From positions 124,001 through 188,000 of IMG/VR virus record IMGVR_UViG_3300036770_007547: a stretch of 64,000 bases of DNA, one strand, 5' to 3'. Shown piece after piece: positions 32,288 through 41,675 of this stretch. The notes below the pieces were generated by a model. The model had not been told where the DNA came from and ran no database searches. It was given only the letters and a program-made list of their open reading frames with translations. Source of the stretch: a virus. The translations under genes and the position numbers were made by a program. The first letter of the stretch is position 1, and each line of letters opens with the position of its first letter.

Positions 32288-34237
32288 ATGGCCACGTTGC
32301 TCGAACAACTCATAGAACGCCAAAAACGCGAGATCGCCGAACTAGAAGCCCGGGTAACTGTTCTCGACGGTCGTGCCAACCAAGCCGGTGCTGCCTATCG
32401 CGAAGCACGGCGCAGATACAACGAGGCCGCGGCCAATCCCAGCACCACCCCCGAGCAGCTCCGGGTCCTGGCCGCCACGCGAGATCGGCTTGACCAGGAA
32501 CGCCAAGATGCCTATGCCGAGCAAGAAGCTGCGGTAGATCGACTGGAACGTCTGCGAGACGCCCTGCGCAACAACGAACTACAACTGCAGAATGACACCG
32601 GCGTTGCCACACAGCCCATAGCACCTCCAAGCGGAAGTGTACCAGCTAGTCAGTCACCCCTAGTGGGCGATGACGGCATCAATGACACTCCCACAACAGC
32701 ACCGGTCACTGCCACGAGCACAGTGGTCGTGAGCACAGTTACCGAAACACCGCCACCGGTGATCGGCGATCCCGATGTGCGAGACACCACTACGGTGCTG
32801 CCACCAGACACGCAAGTCACAGACCAACCCGCTGCGATAGCAACAACAACATCGGAAACAGTGACAGGACCAGCACGGACATCAGCGACCCCTCCTGGCG
32901 GAGATTATGCCGAGGCATTTGACGCAGAAACAGGTACCTACGGTGTGTATGATGTCAACACCAACGAATTCGTCGCGACCGGACTGACCAAACAAGAAGC
33001 CACTGCACAGGCCGAAGCTGCCAGTCAAGGCGACCCCGTGGCACGCGAACCTGAATTGACTGGCAGCATCGACACACCAGCCACTTCCGGCACTGAAGTA
33101 GTGGATTCTTACGAAAGCCGCTACGACACCGAATCGGGCACATACGGTGTCTATGATTCCAAGACCGGTCAATTCGTGGAAACCGGACTCACTCGCGAGG
33201 ATGCCGAACAACAAGCAGCACTGGACAACGATGCAGCACTGGGCTTTGAAAACGATCCTTTTGCTGCCGACGAAGAAGATCTAGAACTGGTGTACGAACC
33301 CGATGCTGTGGACGAGGATGACCCGGCTGCAGTGGCGCAGGTCGATCCCGACCTGGAAAGCGATGGCGGTGATGTGTTTGACGAGGATGATCCCGACGGC
33401 AGCGCAGTGATACAAGCCCTCAAAGACAACGCACAGCAGCAGGCATCCATCAACGAAGACATCGGCCAACAGCAAAACACCGACTGGCGTGTGCGGCTCA
33501 GCCTGGCCCAGGGCGCAGACTATCTGTACCGCGATCCCGACATCAATTCATCGGGCATACTCTGGCCACTGAGAAAAACCAATGGTGTGATATTCCCTTA
33601 CACTCCCACCATCACCACCGAATATGGTGCCAATTACAGCAATTATGATCTTACCCACAGCAATTTCCGTGGTTATTTTTATCAGAGCAGCTATGTTGAT
33701 GCAGTGACCATCACGGCCAAGTTCACGGCCCAGGACACCAACGAAGCCAACTATCTCTTGGCCGTGATACATTTTTTCCGTTCAGTGACAAAGATGTTCT
33801 ATGGACAAGACACCAATCGTGGCGTACCGCCTCCCTTGGTGTTCCTGCACGGCTTCGGTGAATTCCAATTCAACAATGCACCTTGTGTGGTCAAGAGTTT
33901 TGCCTACAATCTGCCCGATGATGTGGATTATATCCGAGCCCGCACTGTGAATCAAGCCAATGCAGTGAATCTGGTGTCGCGACGCGATCAAAGCTATCTT
34001 CCTGTGAACTCGGCTGAATTCATCAATGCCAGGCTCACTGGTTCCGGACTGCCGGTGGGCGGCGAAGTATACAGACCGGCACCACCCAATCTTGGTACCT
34101 CTACTCCCACCTATGTTCCCACCAAGATCGACTTTACCATCACGTTGTTGCCGGTGCAGTCGCGAGCCCAGGTCAGTCAGCAGTTCAGTCTCAAAGAATA
34201 CGCCAACGGTGATCTCATACGCAAAGGATTCTGGTAA
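32288..34237 (+). CDS. Baseplate/tail-tube-junction type structural protein with coiled coil and linker (649 aa)
   Basis: Residues 1-100 are a charged coiled coil. About 100-395 is a Thr/Pro/Asp-rich, probably disordered linker holding two copies of a roughly 40-residue repeat (G-T-Y-G-V-Y-D, then F-V-x-T-G-L-T, near 218-260 and 280-320) and acidic clusters. The folded C-terminal domain (about 400-649) starts W-R-V-R-L-S-L-A-Q-G-A-D-Y-L-Y and includes F-P-Y-T-P, F-T-A-Q-D-T-N-E-A-N-Y-L-L-A-V-I and K-M-F-Y-G-Q-D. This recalls baseplate/tube-junction (gp48-like) domains, although the exact T4 equivalent is uncertain. It overlaps the next gene by one base. Confidence 0.7.
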   Translation: MATLLEQLIERQKREIAELEARVTVLDGRANQAGAAYREARRRYNEAAANPSTTPEQLRVLAATRDRLDQERQDAYAEQEAAVDRLERLRDALRNNELQLQNDTGVATQPIAPPSGSVPASQSPLVGDDGINDTPTTAPVTATSTVVVSTVTETPPPVIGDPDVRDTTTVLPPDTQVTDQPAAIATTTSETVTGPARTSATPPGGDYAEAFDAETGTYGVYDVNTNEFVATGLTKQEATAQAEAASQGDPVAREPELTGSIDTPATSGTEVVDSYESRYDTESGTYGVYDSKTGQFVETGLTREDAEQQAALDNDAALGFENDPFAADEEDLELVYEPDAVDEDDPAAVAQVDPDLESDGGDVFDEDDPDGSAVIQALKDNAQQQASINEDIGQQQNTDWRVRLSLAQGADYLYRDPDINSSGILWPLRKTNGVIFPYTPTITTEYGANYSNYDLTHSNFRGYFYQSSYVDAVTITAKFTAQDTNEANYLLAVIHFFRSVTKMFYGQDTNRGVPPPLVFLHGFGEFQFNNAPCVVKSFAYNLPDDVDYIRARTVNQANAVNLVSRRDQSYLPVNSAEFINARLTGSGLPVGGEVYRPAPPNLGTSTPTYVPTKIDFTITLLPVQSRAQVSQQFSLKEYANGDLIRKGFW

Positions 34238-34536
34238 TGGCAAATTACACCAGCATCAGCCCCTATTTTACCACCAACTACAGCCAGTTTTATCTTGATG
34301 TCATGGCCAATCGTGCCATACCCAGGGAATCCGACGATGTCTATTTTGAAATAACACAAACCTATCGATATCGTCCCGATCTCCTGGCGTTTGACCTCTA
34401 TCAACAGCCTGGTCTGTGGTGGGTGTTTTACCAGCGCAATCCCAATACCTTGATGACTCCGCCCTGGGATTTTGACGTGGGAGTCAGTATCTACCTGCCA
34501 AAGATAAGCACACTAAGATCGAGTCTGGGGTTTTAA
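34237..34536 (+). CDS. Small LysM-like baseplate wedge protein (gp53-like, 99 aa)
   Basis: The core Y-R-Y-R-P-D-L-L-A-F-D-L-Y, L-W-W-V-F-Y-Q-R-N-P-N, then W-D-F-D-V-G-V-S-I-Y-L-P is a LysM-like pattern (Y-x-x-x-x-L-W-W-V-I, N, G-x-x-I-x-x-P), as in gp53-type baseplate proteins. T4 gp53 is about twice as long. AAAGGA near the end of the upstream gene is the ribosome site, and the genes overlap by one base. The role in holding wedge or hub together is inferred from family and place. Confidence 0.55.
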   Translation: MANYTSISPYFTTNYSQFYLDVMANRAIPRESDDVYFEITQTYRYRPDLLAFDLYQQPGLWWVFYQRNPNTLMTPPWDFDVGVSIYLPKISTLRSSLGF

Positions 34537-34539
34537 CAC

Positions 34540-37092
34540 ATGGCTGATGTTTCCAAACTCAGCGCCCGACGAGCGCAGCTCATTGACCAGATATCAAATC
34601 TCGCAGCCGAAATCGAAAGCCTGCGGCGAGCCCTGCGTGATTTACAGAGCCGCTTGTCTGTAACACCAGACGAAACCAATCGCCAGCGCATACAACGCAC
34701 CATCAACGACATCAATGCTCGTTTACAGGAACGCACGGCCCAAGAATCGAGATTGAAGCAAGAACTGGATTCGGTGAATCAACAAATTTCAGTGGCAGCC
34801 AAATCCACACAAGGTCCAGTGGTCAGTGCTGGTACTGTGGTGCGCGAGGGACAGGCAGCTCGCGACGACGGGGCTGGCATCGCAAATCCATCACCCACGG
34901 TGGCCTCGGCCGCCGGTCCCGGCATCAGCAACGCCCAACCGTTCCAACCCAATCCCACCGAAGGCATCAATGCACAGACGCGCCCCATCTCTGCCACGCA
35001 GCAGATACCACCGCCTACCGCGCCTGATCCCATACCCAGCCAATGGGAGGCCGAGGGATTTGATGACCCCACAGCCACATCAGTTGATGCCAATCAAACA
35101 CCGCAGAGACCAACCCCAACACAGCAGCGCGGCACCGGTAGTCCAAGCGACGATGCAGTGCAACCGGCCACGCCCACATCCACAGTGGATTCTGCCGGAT
35201 CCAGTTTGGTCAGTCGGTTTGATCGTGCCATCGTACCACAAGACAATGTGCTAGACAAATATGCCAGTTACACCTATAGCCTCAGCATCTACATCATGAG
35301 TCCTCAAGCCTATTCACAAATGCTGAGTAGCAAGCGTAAAACACTGAATGGGTCCAACCTATTGATACAAAGCGGTGGTGCTCCCATCACAGGACGCAAT
35401 CAAGAATTTCCCCTGGACTTTTACATCGATGACATGGAAATGGAACAAGTCATGCCCGGACGCGGCACACACATGGCTCACAATGTCACCAAAATGAAGT
35501 TTCGTATATTTGAGCCCAATGGCATTTCATTGCTGCCTAGGCTGTATGCCGCTGCCAAAAAATACGTGGCCAACACAGCCACCACTGGTCAGACCGATCC
35601 CGGAGAAAATCCCTCCACAGTGAAATCCAGCAATGCCAATCAAAACTATGCCGCGCAAAACTATCTCATGGTGATACGTTTTTATGGCTACGATGATCAA
35701 GGCAACATCATAACCGATCCCACTAGCTACGATGCAGCGCAACGCACCGATGCCAATGCCATCGTGGAAAAGTTCATACCATTCCAATTCACCAACATAC
35801 GATTCAAGATCGCCAACAAGATCACCGAGTACGATTGTGAATGCGTGTGTCCGCAAAATCAAGTGGCCATGGGACAAGGTCGCGGCGTGATCCCTTTCAA
35901 CATCGAGCTCACGGCCACCACATTGAAAAATCTATTGGGAGCCACGGTGCTCAACAATTCGGCACAGGATCCCGGAGCCAACGCACGCGATCAAAACACC
36001 ACTGCTGGTGCTCCCGAGAAAGCCAACTCAGCACCAAGTCCCACGTTGGTGACTGGCCTGGCCGAGGCATTGAATCGATTCCAAGACGAATTGGTGGCCA
36101 AGGGTGTGTACACCAAACCGGATCGATACAAGTTCGTGATCAGTCATTCCGAACTGGCCGAGTCATCGGTGGTGCCGCCCGGTCCCGTCGACAAGAAACT
36201 CACACCCAACGTGACCCCAAACACCGCGGGACAAGCCAAAGACCCCGACCAACAAAGCGTGAACAACAATGCCAAAACATCGTCGAGCACGGCTGGACAA
36301 AGCATCATGCAGTTCCTCAACATGGCAGTGCAAAGAACCGAGTTCATAACCAATCAGCAAACCAAACTCAAGACCAAGGACGAAAATGGCAATCCCAAAG
36401 AGCTGCCAGCAGCATCGGCATCGTCGGCCATGGCCTGGTTTCGCGTGGGCGTGCAAGCCAAGCCCATTGGTGATGTCATAGATCCCAAGCGCGGTGACTA
36501 TCCCTACGAGATCACATACGAGATCGCGCCGTTTGGAATCAATGACATGAAAAGCGAATATTTTCCGGGTGGAAAATTCCGAGGCACACAAAAACGCTAT
36601 GCCTATTGGTTTTCGGGAGAAAACACACAGATATTGGATTTTGAACAGGATTTCAACTATCTCTACTACATCACTGTGACCGGCAGCCAGAAAGATCCTT
36701 CACAAAACACTGCCAGTTATCGCGAAGTCGAGCGCAGGATCTATGCAGCAGCCAGCCCGGAATCCACGCAAGGTGCTGAAAATGGTGTGTTTGATCCCGT
36801 GGCCACTGCCGCTGACTATCTCTACAGTCCCAGTGACTTTGCCAAAACACGCATGACCATACTGGGAGATCCGGCTTGGATCGCCCAAGGCGAAGTATGG
36901 TCGGGCATACGTGGACTCACCAACAACAGTTCGTCATCGGGACAAGATGCCTACTTTGATGCATTCTTGTCGGATGGCACCATAAATTTTGACAGCCAGG
37001 AAGCACTGTTTGAGCTCAGCTGGAATCTGCCCGAAGACTACAATCTGTACACCGGTCTCATGGGCATACAAGGTGACAGGACCAATCGATAA
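34540..37092 (+). CDS. Large baseplate-hub region structural protein with coiled coil and linker (850 aa)
   Basis: Residues 1-85 are coiled coil (R-R-A-Q-L-I-D-Q-I-S-N-L). A linker (about 88-220) opens with G-P-V-V-S-A-G-T-V-V-R-E and is rich in Pro, Thr and Gln. Two folded regions follow: about 225-480 (L-D-K-Y-A-S-Y-T-Y-S-L-S, D-F-Y-I-D-D-M-E-M, F-Q-F-T-N-I-R-F-K-I, with C-E-C-V-C-P) and 500-850 (A-V-Q-R-T-E-F-I-T-N-Q, Y-F-P-G-G-K-F-R-G-T-Q-K-R-Y). It sits between a gp53-like protein and the spike, suggesting a hub or wedge component; no T4 equivalent can be assigned with confidence. Confidence 0.65.
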   Translation: MADVSKLSARRAQLIDQISNLAAEIESLRRALRDLQSRLSVTPDETNRQRIQRTINDINARLQERTAQESRLKQELDSVNQQISVAAKSTQGPVVSAGTVVREGQAARDDGAGIANPSPTVASAAGPGISNAQPFQPNPTEGINAQTRPISATQQIPPPTAPDPIPSQWEAEGFDDPTATSVDANQTPQRPTPTQQRGTGSPSDDAVQPATPTSTVDSAGSSLVSRFDRAIVPQDNVLDKYASYTYSLSIYIMSPQAYSQMLSSKRKTLNGSNLLIQSGGAPITGRNQEFPLDFYIDDMEMEQVMPGRGTHMAHNVTKMKFRIFEPNGISLLPRLYAAAKKYVANTATTGQTDPGENPSTVKSSNANQNYAAQNYLMVIRFYGYDDQGNIITDPTSYDAAQRTDANAIVEKFIPFQFTNIRFKIANKITEYDCECVCPQNQVAMGQGRGVIPFNIELTATTLKNLLGATVLNNSAQDPGANARDQNTTAGAPEKANSAPSPTLVTGLAEALNRFQDELVAKGVYTKPDRYKFVISHSELAESSVVPPGPVDKKLTPNVTPNTAGQAKDPDQQSVNNNAKTSSSTAGQSIMQFLNMAVQRTEFITNQQTKLKTKDENGNPKELPAASASSAMAWFRVGVQAKPIGDVIDPKRGDYPYEITYEIAPFGINDMKSEYFPGGKFRGTQKRYAYWFSGENTQILDFEQDFNYLYYITVTGSQKDPSQNTASYREVERRIYAAASPESTQGAENGVFDPVATAADYLYSPSDFAKTRMTILGDPAWIAQGEVWSGIRGLTNNSSSSGQDAYFDAFLSDGTINFDSQEALFELSWNLPEDYNLYTGLMGIQGDRTNR

Positions 37093-38552
37093 TGTCGGTC
37101 AATGAATTATTGATAGAGATAAGGAAACTGCAAGACCAAAAGCAGACACTGTCTGCCGAAGTCAATTCGGCCACCCAAGCTGCATTGGAGGCCTATGATC
37201 GTGTCAAGGCATCCTACAACGATCGCAACGATCCACCTTACAACGCCGACGGACAAAACTTCGCTGACAAGCAAGCCTACACCAATTATCTGCGCTCGCG
37301 TTACAACACGGCCATGTATCAACGACGGGTGTTGCAGAATCAACTCAATGATGTGACACGACAGATATCGCAGCTAGAACAACAGATCAACGAGACCCGT
37401 ACCGATCAAGGCACCGGGGTCACTGCGTTGACTCTCAGAAACGGTGACGTGGTGGCAGTGTCCAGCCAAAGCCAGATCGAAAATCTCCTGGATCAAGGTC
37501 GTATCAGTGAGGCTCAGGCCGAAACCGCGAGATCGGCATTGACCGAGTCCCAACGCGGCCAACCCGTGGCCAAGGCCCGCGCCGATCAAGGACCGGGCAC
37601 AGTGTCAGCTGGCGAGATCGTGCTCGAAGATTCGCGAGCACGCGGAGAAAGTGCCACATATCAGGCTCCACCATTGCCGCAAGGATCGTCACAGCCCATA
37701 AACGAGGAAACGCTGGGAGAAAGCAATGCTGTTCCCAGCGTGTTGCCCCAGCCAACTCCGTTGTCTCCGCCAGCTGCATTGCCACCAGGCGGAGATCCTG
37801 ATCTAGCGGCCCAGGCCAGACCCGAACCTTCGGTGACCACCAGCTCGGGTGTGGACAGCCTAGAAACTTACTTGCCATCAAGCACCACAGTCAACTACAT
37901 TTACAAGGCCACGCTGTGTGTGAGCAAATTCAGCAAAGGGCGATTCACGCAGGATCTAGAAGGCGTGTTGTTGACTTTTCCCGGACAAGACATCGGCAAA
38001 GACACCGGTACTTTCCAGACTTCGGCCACGGTCGACTCTGCAAGAGAGTCACAAACACCCAATGCCACGAACAATCGTGCGGGCACTGGCACACAGGCCA
38101 ATCCTCAGACCACCAGCGTGGGTTCCAGCAACGGTATCAGCTATCAAGGCACGCCCACGGGTACCACCCAAGGCGTGGTCAAACCAGCCGCTGTGGATGC
38201 GTCGCAGAGCGGCGATCCAACTGCCACTCGTGGATCGATCAACCCACGCACGCTGGCCCCAGCAGCCACAGCCACACCGCCCACCAGTGACAGCCAACCC
38301 GTGGGCTTACAAGCACCACCGGCGGTGGGCACCAACAGCGCCGATGTGTCTATACAGGTATTCTTGACCAACGGCAGCGTGAGAACCGCGACCACGGAAG
38401 CACAGATACAAGAACTTTTTATACAAGGTCAGATAACTGCCCTCGAGCGAACACAGGCCATAAATGGCCTGCAGATCAAACAACGATCGGCGCAGAGTTC
38501 CAGCACAAACACAGTACCACAACGAATAGTAAAGGACGACAATGGCGGATAA
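37092..38552 (+). CDS. Linker-rich virion structural protein paralogous to its upstream neighbour (486 aa)
   Basis: The start overlaps the upstream stop (TAATG). A coiled coil (1-100) leads to a segment L-R-N-G-D-V-V-A-V-S-S-Q-S-Q-I-E-N-L, then a linker beginning G-P-G-T-V-S-A-G-E-I-V-L-E, like that of the 850-aa protein. A small folded region (about 255-310) reads V-N-Y-I-Y-K-A-T-L-C-V-S-K-F-S-K-G-R-F. More linker follows, and the C-terminus repeats the earlier pattern as L-T-N-G-S-V-R-T-A-T-T-E-A-Q-I-Q-E-L. It overlaps the spike gene by 11 bases. It is probably a flexible baseplate or spike-associated component. Confidence 0.6.
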   Translation: MSVNELLIEIRKLQDQKQTLSAEVNSATQAALEAYDRVKASYNDRNDPPYNADGQNFADKQAYTNYLRSRYNTAMYQRRVLQNQLNDVTRQISQLEQQINETRTDQGTGVTALTLRNGDVVAVSSQSQIENLLDQGRISEAQAETARSALTESQRGQPVAKARADQGPGTVSAGEIVLEDSRARGESATYQAPPLPQGSSQPINEETLGESNAVPSVLPQPTPLSPPAALPPGGDPDLAAQARPEPSVTTSSGVDSLETYLPSSTTVNYIYKATLCVSKFSKGRFTQDLEGVLLTFPGQDIGKDTGTFQTSATVDSARESQTPNATNNRAGTGTQANPQTTSVGSSNGISYQGTPTGTTQGVVKPAAVDASQSGDPTATRGSINPRTLAPAATATPPTSDSQPVGLQAPPAVGTNSADVSIQVFLTNGSVRTATTEAQIQELFIQGQITALERTQAINGLQIKQRSAQSSSTNTVPQRIVKDDNGG

Positions 38553-41244
38553 CATCATTCGCACCAAAGGACGTGGTGCCAGTTACAAGTTTGACAAAGG
38601 CGGTGTTCCCGCCGAATTTGGTCCCTATATTGGTGTGATCAAAAACAACATCGATCCCACGAGATCGGGTCGTTTGCAGGTGTACATCGAACAATTGGGC
38701 GGCAACAATCCTGATGATCCCAGTCTGTGGAGAACCGTGAGCTATTGCCCGCCTTTCTATGGTGTGACTCCCAGGAACAACGCCACAGGCAGTGCTGGTA
38801 CCGGTACCTACAAAGGCAATCAGCAGAGTTACGGCATGTGGTTCACTCCGCCCGACCTCGGCGTGCAAGTGATATGCTTTTTCGTGGCCGGAGATCCCAA
38901 TCAAGGCTATTGGTTGGCCTGTGTGCCTGATCCAGGTGTCACCCACATGATCCCGGCCATTGGTGCCAGCCGTAACTATATCACCAAAAACAGTCAGCAA
39001 GAAACTGAGATATCTGCTGCCGATGCAAAACAAATGCCGGTGGTAGAAATCAATCAGGACAATCCGGGTCTTGAAGAGAGTCCAAGATTTTTTGATCAAG
39101 AAAAACCCATACACGATTATGTTTACACAGTGTTGTTGAACCAAGGGTTGTTGGGTGACTATATCCGTGGTCCCATATCAAGCTCGGCACAACGCGAAAG
39201 TCCCAGCTCGGTGTTTGGGATGAGCAGTCCCGGACGACCCATCTACCAAGGTGTGAGCGGCATACAAAGCGAAGAAGAAGTGCTGGCCAAGGTGCAGTCG
39301 GGTGCCATCAAGATCGAAGATGTCAAGATTGAAGGACGACGTGGTGGACACAGCATCATCATGGACGATGGTGATCTGCGCGGTCGCGACAATCTCATAC
39401 GCATACGCACAGCCAAGGGACATCAGATCACCATGAGCGATGAAGCTGATTGTCTCTACATCATCGCAGCCAATGGTCAGACCTGGATCGAGCTGGGCAG
39501 CGAGGGAACTGTGGACGTGTATTCCACCAATTCAGTGAACGTGCGCAGCCAAGGTGAGATCAATCTCCATGCTGACAAAAACATCAACATCAATGCCGGT
39601 GAAAATCTCAACATCCGTGCCAAAAACATGCAGGTTGAGACCAAAGAAACATTGAACATGTCGGCCAGCACCGATTTCACTCTTTACAGCAAAACCAAAC
39701 TGGGCGTCAAAAGCGATGGTGGCATCAACCTGGATGCCAAGACCGGTGGCTGGAAAGCATCGGGTGGTCTCAAACTGCGCGGCAGCCGTATCGACCTCAA
39801 TGGAGGCAGCGCACCGGAATCTGTGACTGCTCCCAAGGTGTTGGTGGAATACAAGTTGGACGACACCAAGTTTGTGGCCGGCACCGGATGGCAAAAACAA
39901 GAAGGCACACTGGAAACCATAGTTCCGCGTGCGCCCACACACGAACCTTATCCCTATCACAATCGCGGCGTGCCCGTGGAAGTTGACCTGTCAGCATCGG
40001 CAAGTTCGCCACCGTCGCCGAGTGTGAGCCAGGCCCTGGGCACAGCATCTTCACAGGTACCATCGACCACGATCAATGCCGCAGATGTTCTCAGCACACC
40101 ACCGGCCAGTGTTGGTATCGGCAGCTTGGACAAATCACAAGTGAGTGGGCTGTTGGCCCAATCCAAGGCCATCACCAATCAAAACAGCAGTGTGTTCAGC
40201 ATCGACAAAGGCATCGGCGAATATGGACTGCAACCCGTGCAACTGGAATCCGCGGGCTATCTCAAACCCGGCACCATGCAACAGGCCTTGGCTGCAGTAC
40301 CATCGGCACCCACAGCCGCTGACATAGCCGAAGCCAATCGTCTCACCGGACTGGGACTCAATTATACCCCACAACAAGTGGCACAACAGCGCACGGTGCA
40401 GGAAATATTGTCTGCTCCCACGTCCTGGACTGGAAAGAGCGGAGTCAGCAGCTTCTCGTCGTTGTTGGGCGACAGCAATCTACAAAATCAAGTACAGCAA
40501 GGTCTATTGCAAAACAGCCTCTCTGGTCTGCAAACATCGGGCTTGGCCAAGGGCACAGAAAGTGCATCGGTGCTGGCACCATTGTTGGCAGTGGCATCAA
40601 AATTTGGAATAGCAAACACATCGTCGTTTGTGAAGGGTGTGGCCGCTCCAGACATCAACAGTGCCATGTCATCGTTGACTCGCAACTCTCAGTTTACCAC
40701 TTCTTTTATCACAGACAAGTTGGGCGCATTCACATCTTTGAGTCGGCGAGCAGCATCGGTGACCAATACTGTGAACCGAGCAGCGGTGGACTCAGCATTG
40801 ACAGCCAGCCTAGGCGATCCAAAAATCCCGGCTCCCAGTTACAAACCACAGGTACGCAAGGAAGATCAGCCGTCTCAGTTCCAAGATCAACGCGACTCGT
40901 TCCAAGACAAAGTAGATGAAGCATCGATATTTTTCAGCGGAGTCAAGACTCAGCTAGATGCTCTCTATGATTCGGCACAGGCCCTTAGATCCAGCGACAA
41001 CATCAGTGCATCCCAAGTCGACGCACTTGAAAGCCGTCTCACCTCAGTGCGCAATCTTTACAACAACAACCGGGAAAAATATCTGCAGCCCATACAAGAC
41101 GCAGTGAATTCGGCCCCCATCGAACTCCGCGATGAATTCAACAGCCAATATCTCGGTTACACGCGGCAAATACGCATATTACAGGGATTGGTGGCCAGCG
41201 TGCGCGAGATCATAGCTGAACTACGGGCAAGACAGACCACATAA
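38542..41244 (+). CDS. 5: Baseplate spike protein, gp5/VgrG-type without an evident lysozyme domain (900 aa)
   Basis: Residues about 25-130 form an OB-fold-type start (Y-I-G-V-I-K-N-N-I-D-P-T-R-S-G-R-L-Q-V-Y-I, W-F-T-P-P-D-L-G-V-Q-V), as in gp5. Residues about 270-430 are a needle of short repeats (V-D-V-Y-S, V-N-V-R-S, I-N-L-H-A, I-N-I-N-A, L-N-I-R-A), the triple-stranded beta-helix pattern. The rest (430-900) is linker and helical sequence, with a C-terminal coiled coil. The T4 lysozyme catalytic region is not seen between the OB fold and the needle. It trimerises to puncture the outer membrane in this family. AAAGGA precedes the ATG. Confidence 0.8.
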   Translation: MADNIIRTKGRGASYKFDKGGVPAEFGPYIGVIKNNIDPTRSGRLQVYIEQLGGNNPDDPSLWRTVSYCPPFYGVTPRNNATGSAGTGTYKGNQQSYGMWFTPPDLGVQVICFFVAGDPNQGYWLACVPDPGVTHMIPAIGASRNYITKNSQQETEISAADAKQMPVVEINQDNPGLEESPRFFDQEKPIHDYVYTVLLNQGLLGDYIRGPISSSAQRESPSSVFGMSSPGRPIYQGVSGIQSEEEVLAKVQSGAIKIEDVKIEGRRGGHSIIMDDGDLRGRDNLIRIRTAKGHQITMSDEADCLYIIAANGQTWIELGSEGTVDVYSTNSVNVRSQGEINLHADKNININAGENLNIRAKNMQVETKETLNMSASTDFTLYSKTKLGVKSDGGINLDAKTGGWKASGGLKLRGSRIDLNGGSAPESVTAPKVLVEYKLDDTKFVAGTGWQKQEGTLETIVPRAPTHEPYPYHNRGVPVEVDLSASASSPPSPSVSQALGTASSQVPSTTINAADVLSTPPASVGIGSLDKSQVSGLLAQSKAITNQNSSVFSIDKGIGEYGLQPVQLESAGYLKPGTMQQALAAVPSAPTAADIAEANRLTGLGLNYTPQQVAQQRTVQEILSAPTSWTGKSGVSSFSSLLGDSNLQNQVQQGLLQNSLSGLQTSGLAKGTESASVLAPLLAVASKFGIANTSSFVKGVAAPDINSAMSSLTRNSQFTTSFITDKLGAFTSLSRRAASVTNTVNRAAVDSALTASLGDPKIPAPSYKPQVRKEDQPSQFQDQRDSFQDKVDEASIFFSGVKTQLDALYDSAQALRSSDNISASQVDALESRLTSVRNLYNNNREKYLQPIQDAVNSAPIELRDEFNSQYLGYTRQIRILQGLVASVREIIAELRARQTT

Positions 41245-41247
41245 ATA
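41240..41247 (+). promoter_or_regulatory. Late promoter element CATAAATA embedding the spike-gene stop
   Basis: The TAA stop (41242-41244) lies within the octamer. The gp25 ATG begins 5 bases after it, so the predicted start (about 41253) falls on the start codon. Confidence 0.65.
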
Positions 41248-41251
41248 GTGC

Positions 41252-41626
41252 ATGCCTACGTTTATCGGTTTCAACACCATCAATCAATACAAAAAATTCA
41301 CGCTCACTGACTTTGACTTGGTCAAGAGAGATCTTTCCAACGCTTTGAACATACAGCAAGGTGAGATTCCCGGGAGACCGCAATACGGCACCACCATATG
41401 GAGCTACATTTTTGAAAACCAAAGTCCCGAGACCAATCAAGCCATACTGCAAGAATTGCAACGAGTGATCGAGCTTGATCCTCGCATCTTTGTCAGCAAC
41501 GCTCGGGTATATCCTCAGCAAAATGGGGTGCTAATCGAACTCGAAGTCACAGTGGCACCCACGACCACACCACAACTGTTGCAACTGTTTTTTGATCAGC
41601 AGACACGACAAGCCATCGCTATCTAA
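41252..41626 (+). CDS. 25: Baseplate wedge protein gp25
   Basis: At 124 aa it matches T4 gp25 (132 aa). The sheath-initiator/gp25 motif is visible as G-E-I-P-G-R-P-Q-Y-G-T-T-I-W near residues 37-50, followed by E-L-Q-R-V-I-E-L-D-P-R and a C-terminal beta strand pair ending L-Q-L-F-F-D. gp25 joins wedge to hub and starts sheath polymerisation. No Shine-Dalgarno sequence is present; a late promoter abuts the ATG. gp6 follows after 49 bases. Confidence 0.92.
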   Translation: MPTFIGFNTINQYKKFTLTDFDLVKRDLSNALNIQQGEIPGRPQYGTTIWSYIFENQSPETNQAILQELQRVIELDPRIFVSNARVYPQQNGVLIELEVTVAPTTTPQLLQLFFDQQTRQAIAI

Positions 41627-41647
41627 AACTGTGTAGTTTATAGCGTC

Positions 41648-41655
41648 GATAAATA
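41648..41655 (+). promoter_or_regulatory. Late promoter element GATAAATA for gp6
   Basis: The predicted start near 41661 leaves a leader of about 15 bases containing AGGTAAAG before the gp6 ATG. Confidence 0.7.
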
Positions 41656-41675
41656 TCGGATACACAGGTAAAGAC

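Noticed and set aside
38542-41244. Lysozyme domain in the gp5-type spike
   Set aside because: Between the OB-fold start and the needle repeats I see no phage-lysozyme catalytic pattern, although a diverged domain cannot be excluded by eye.
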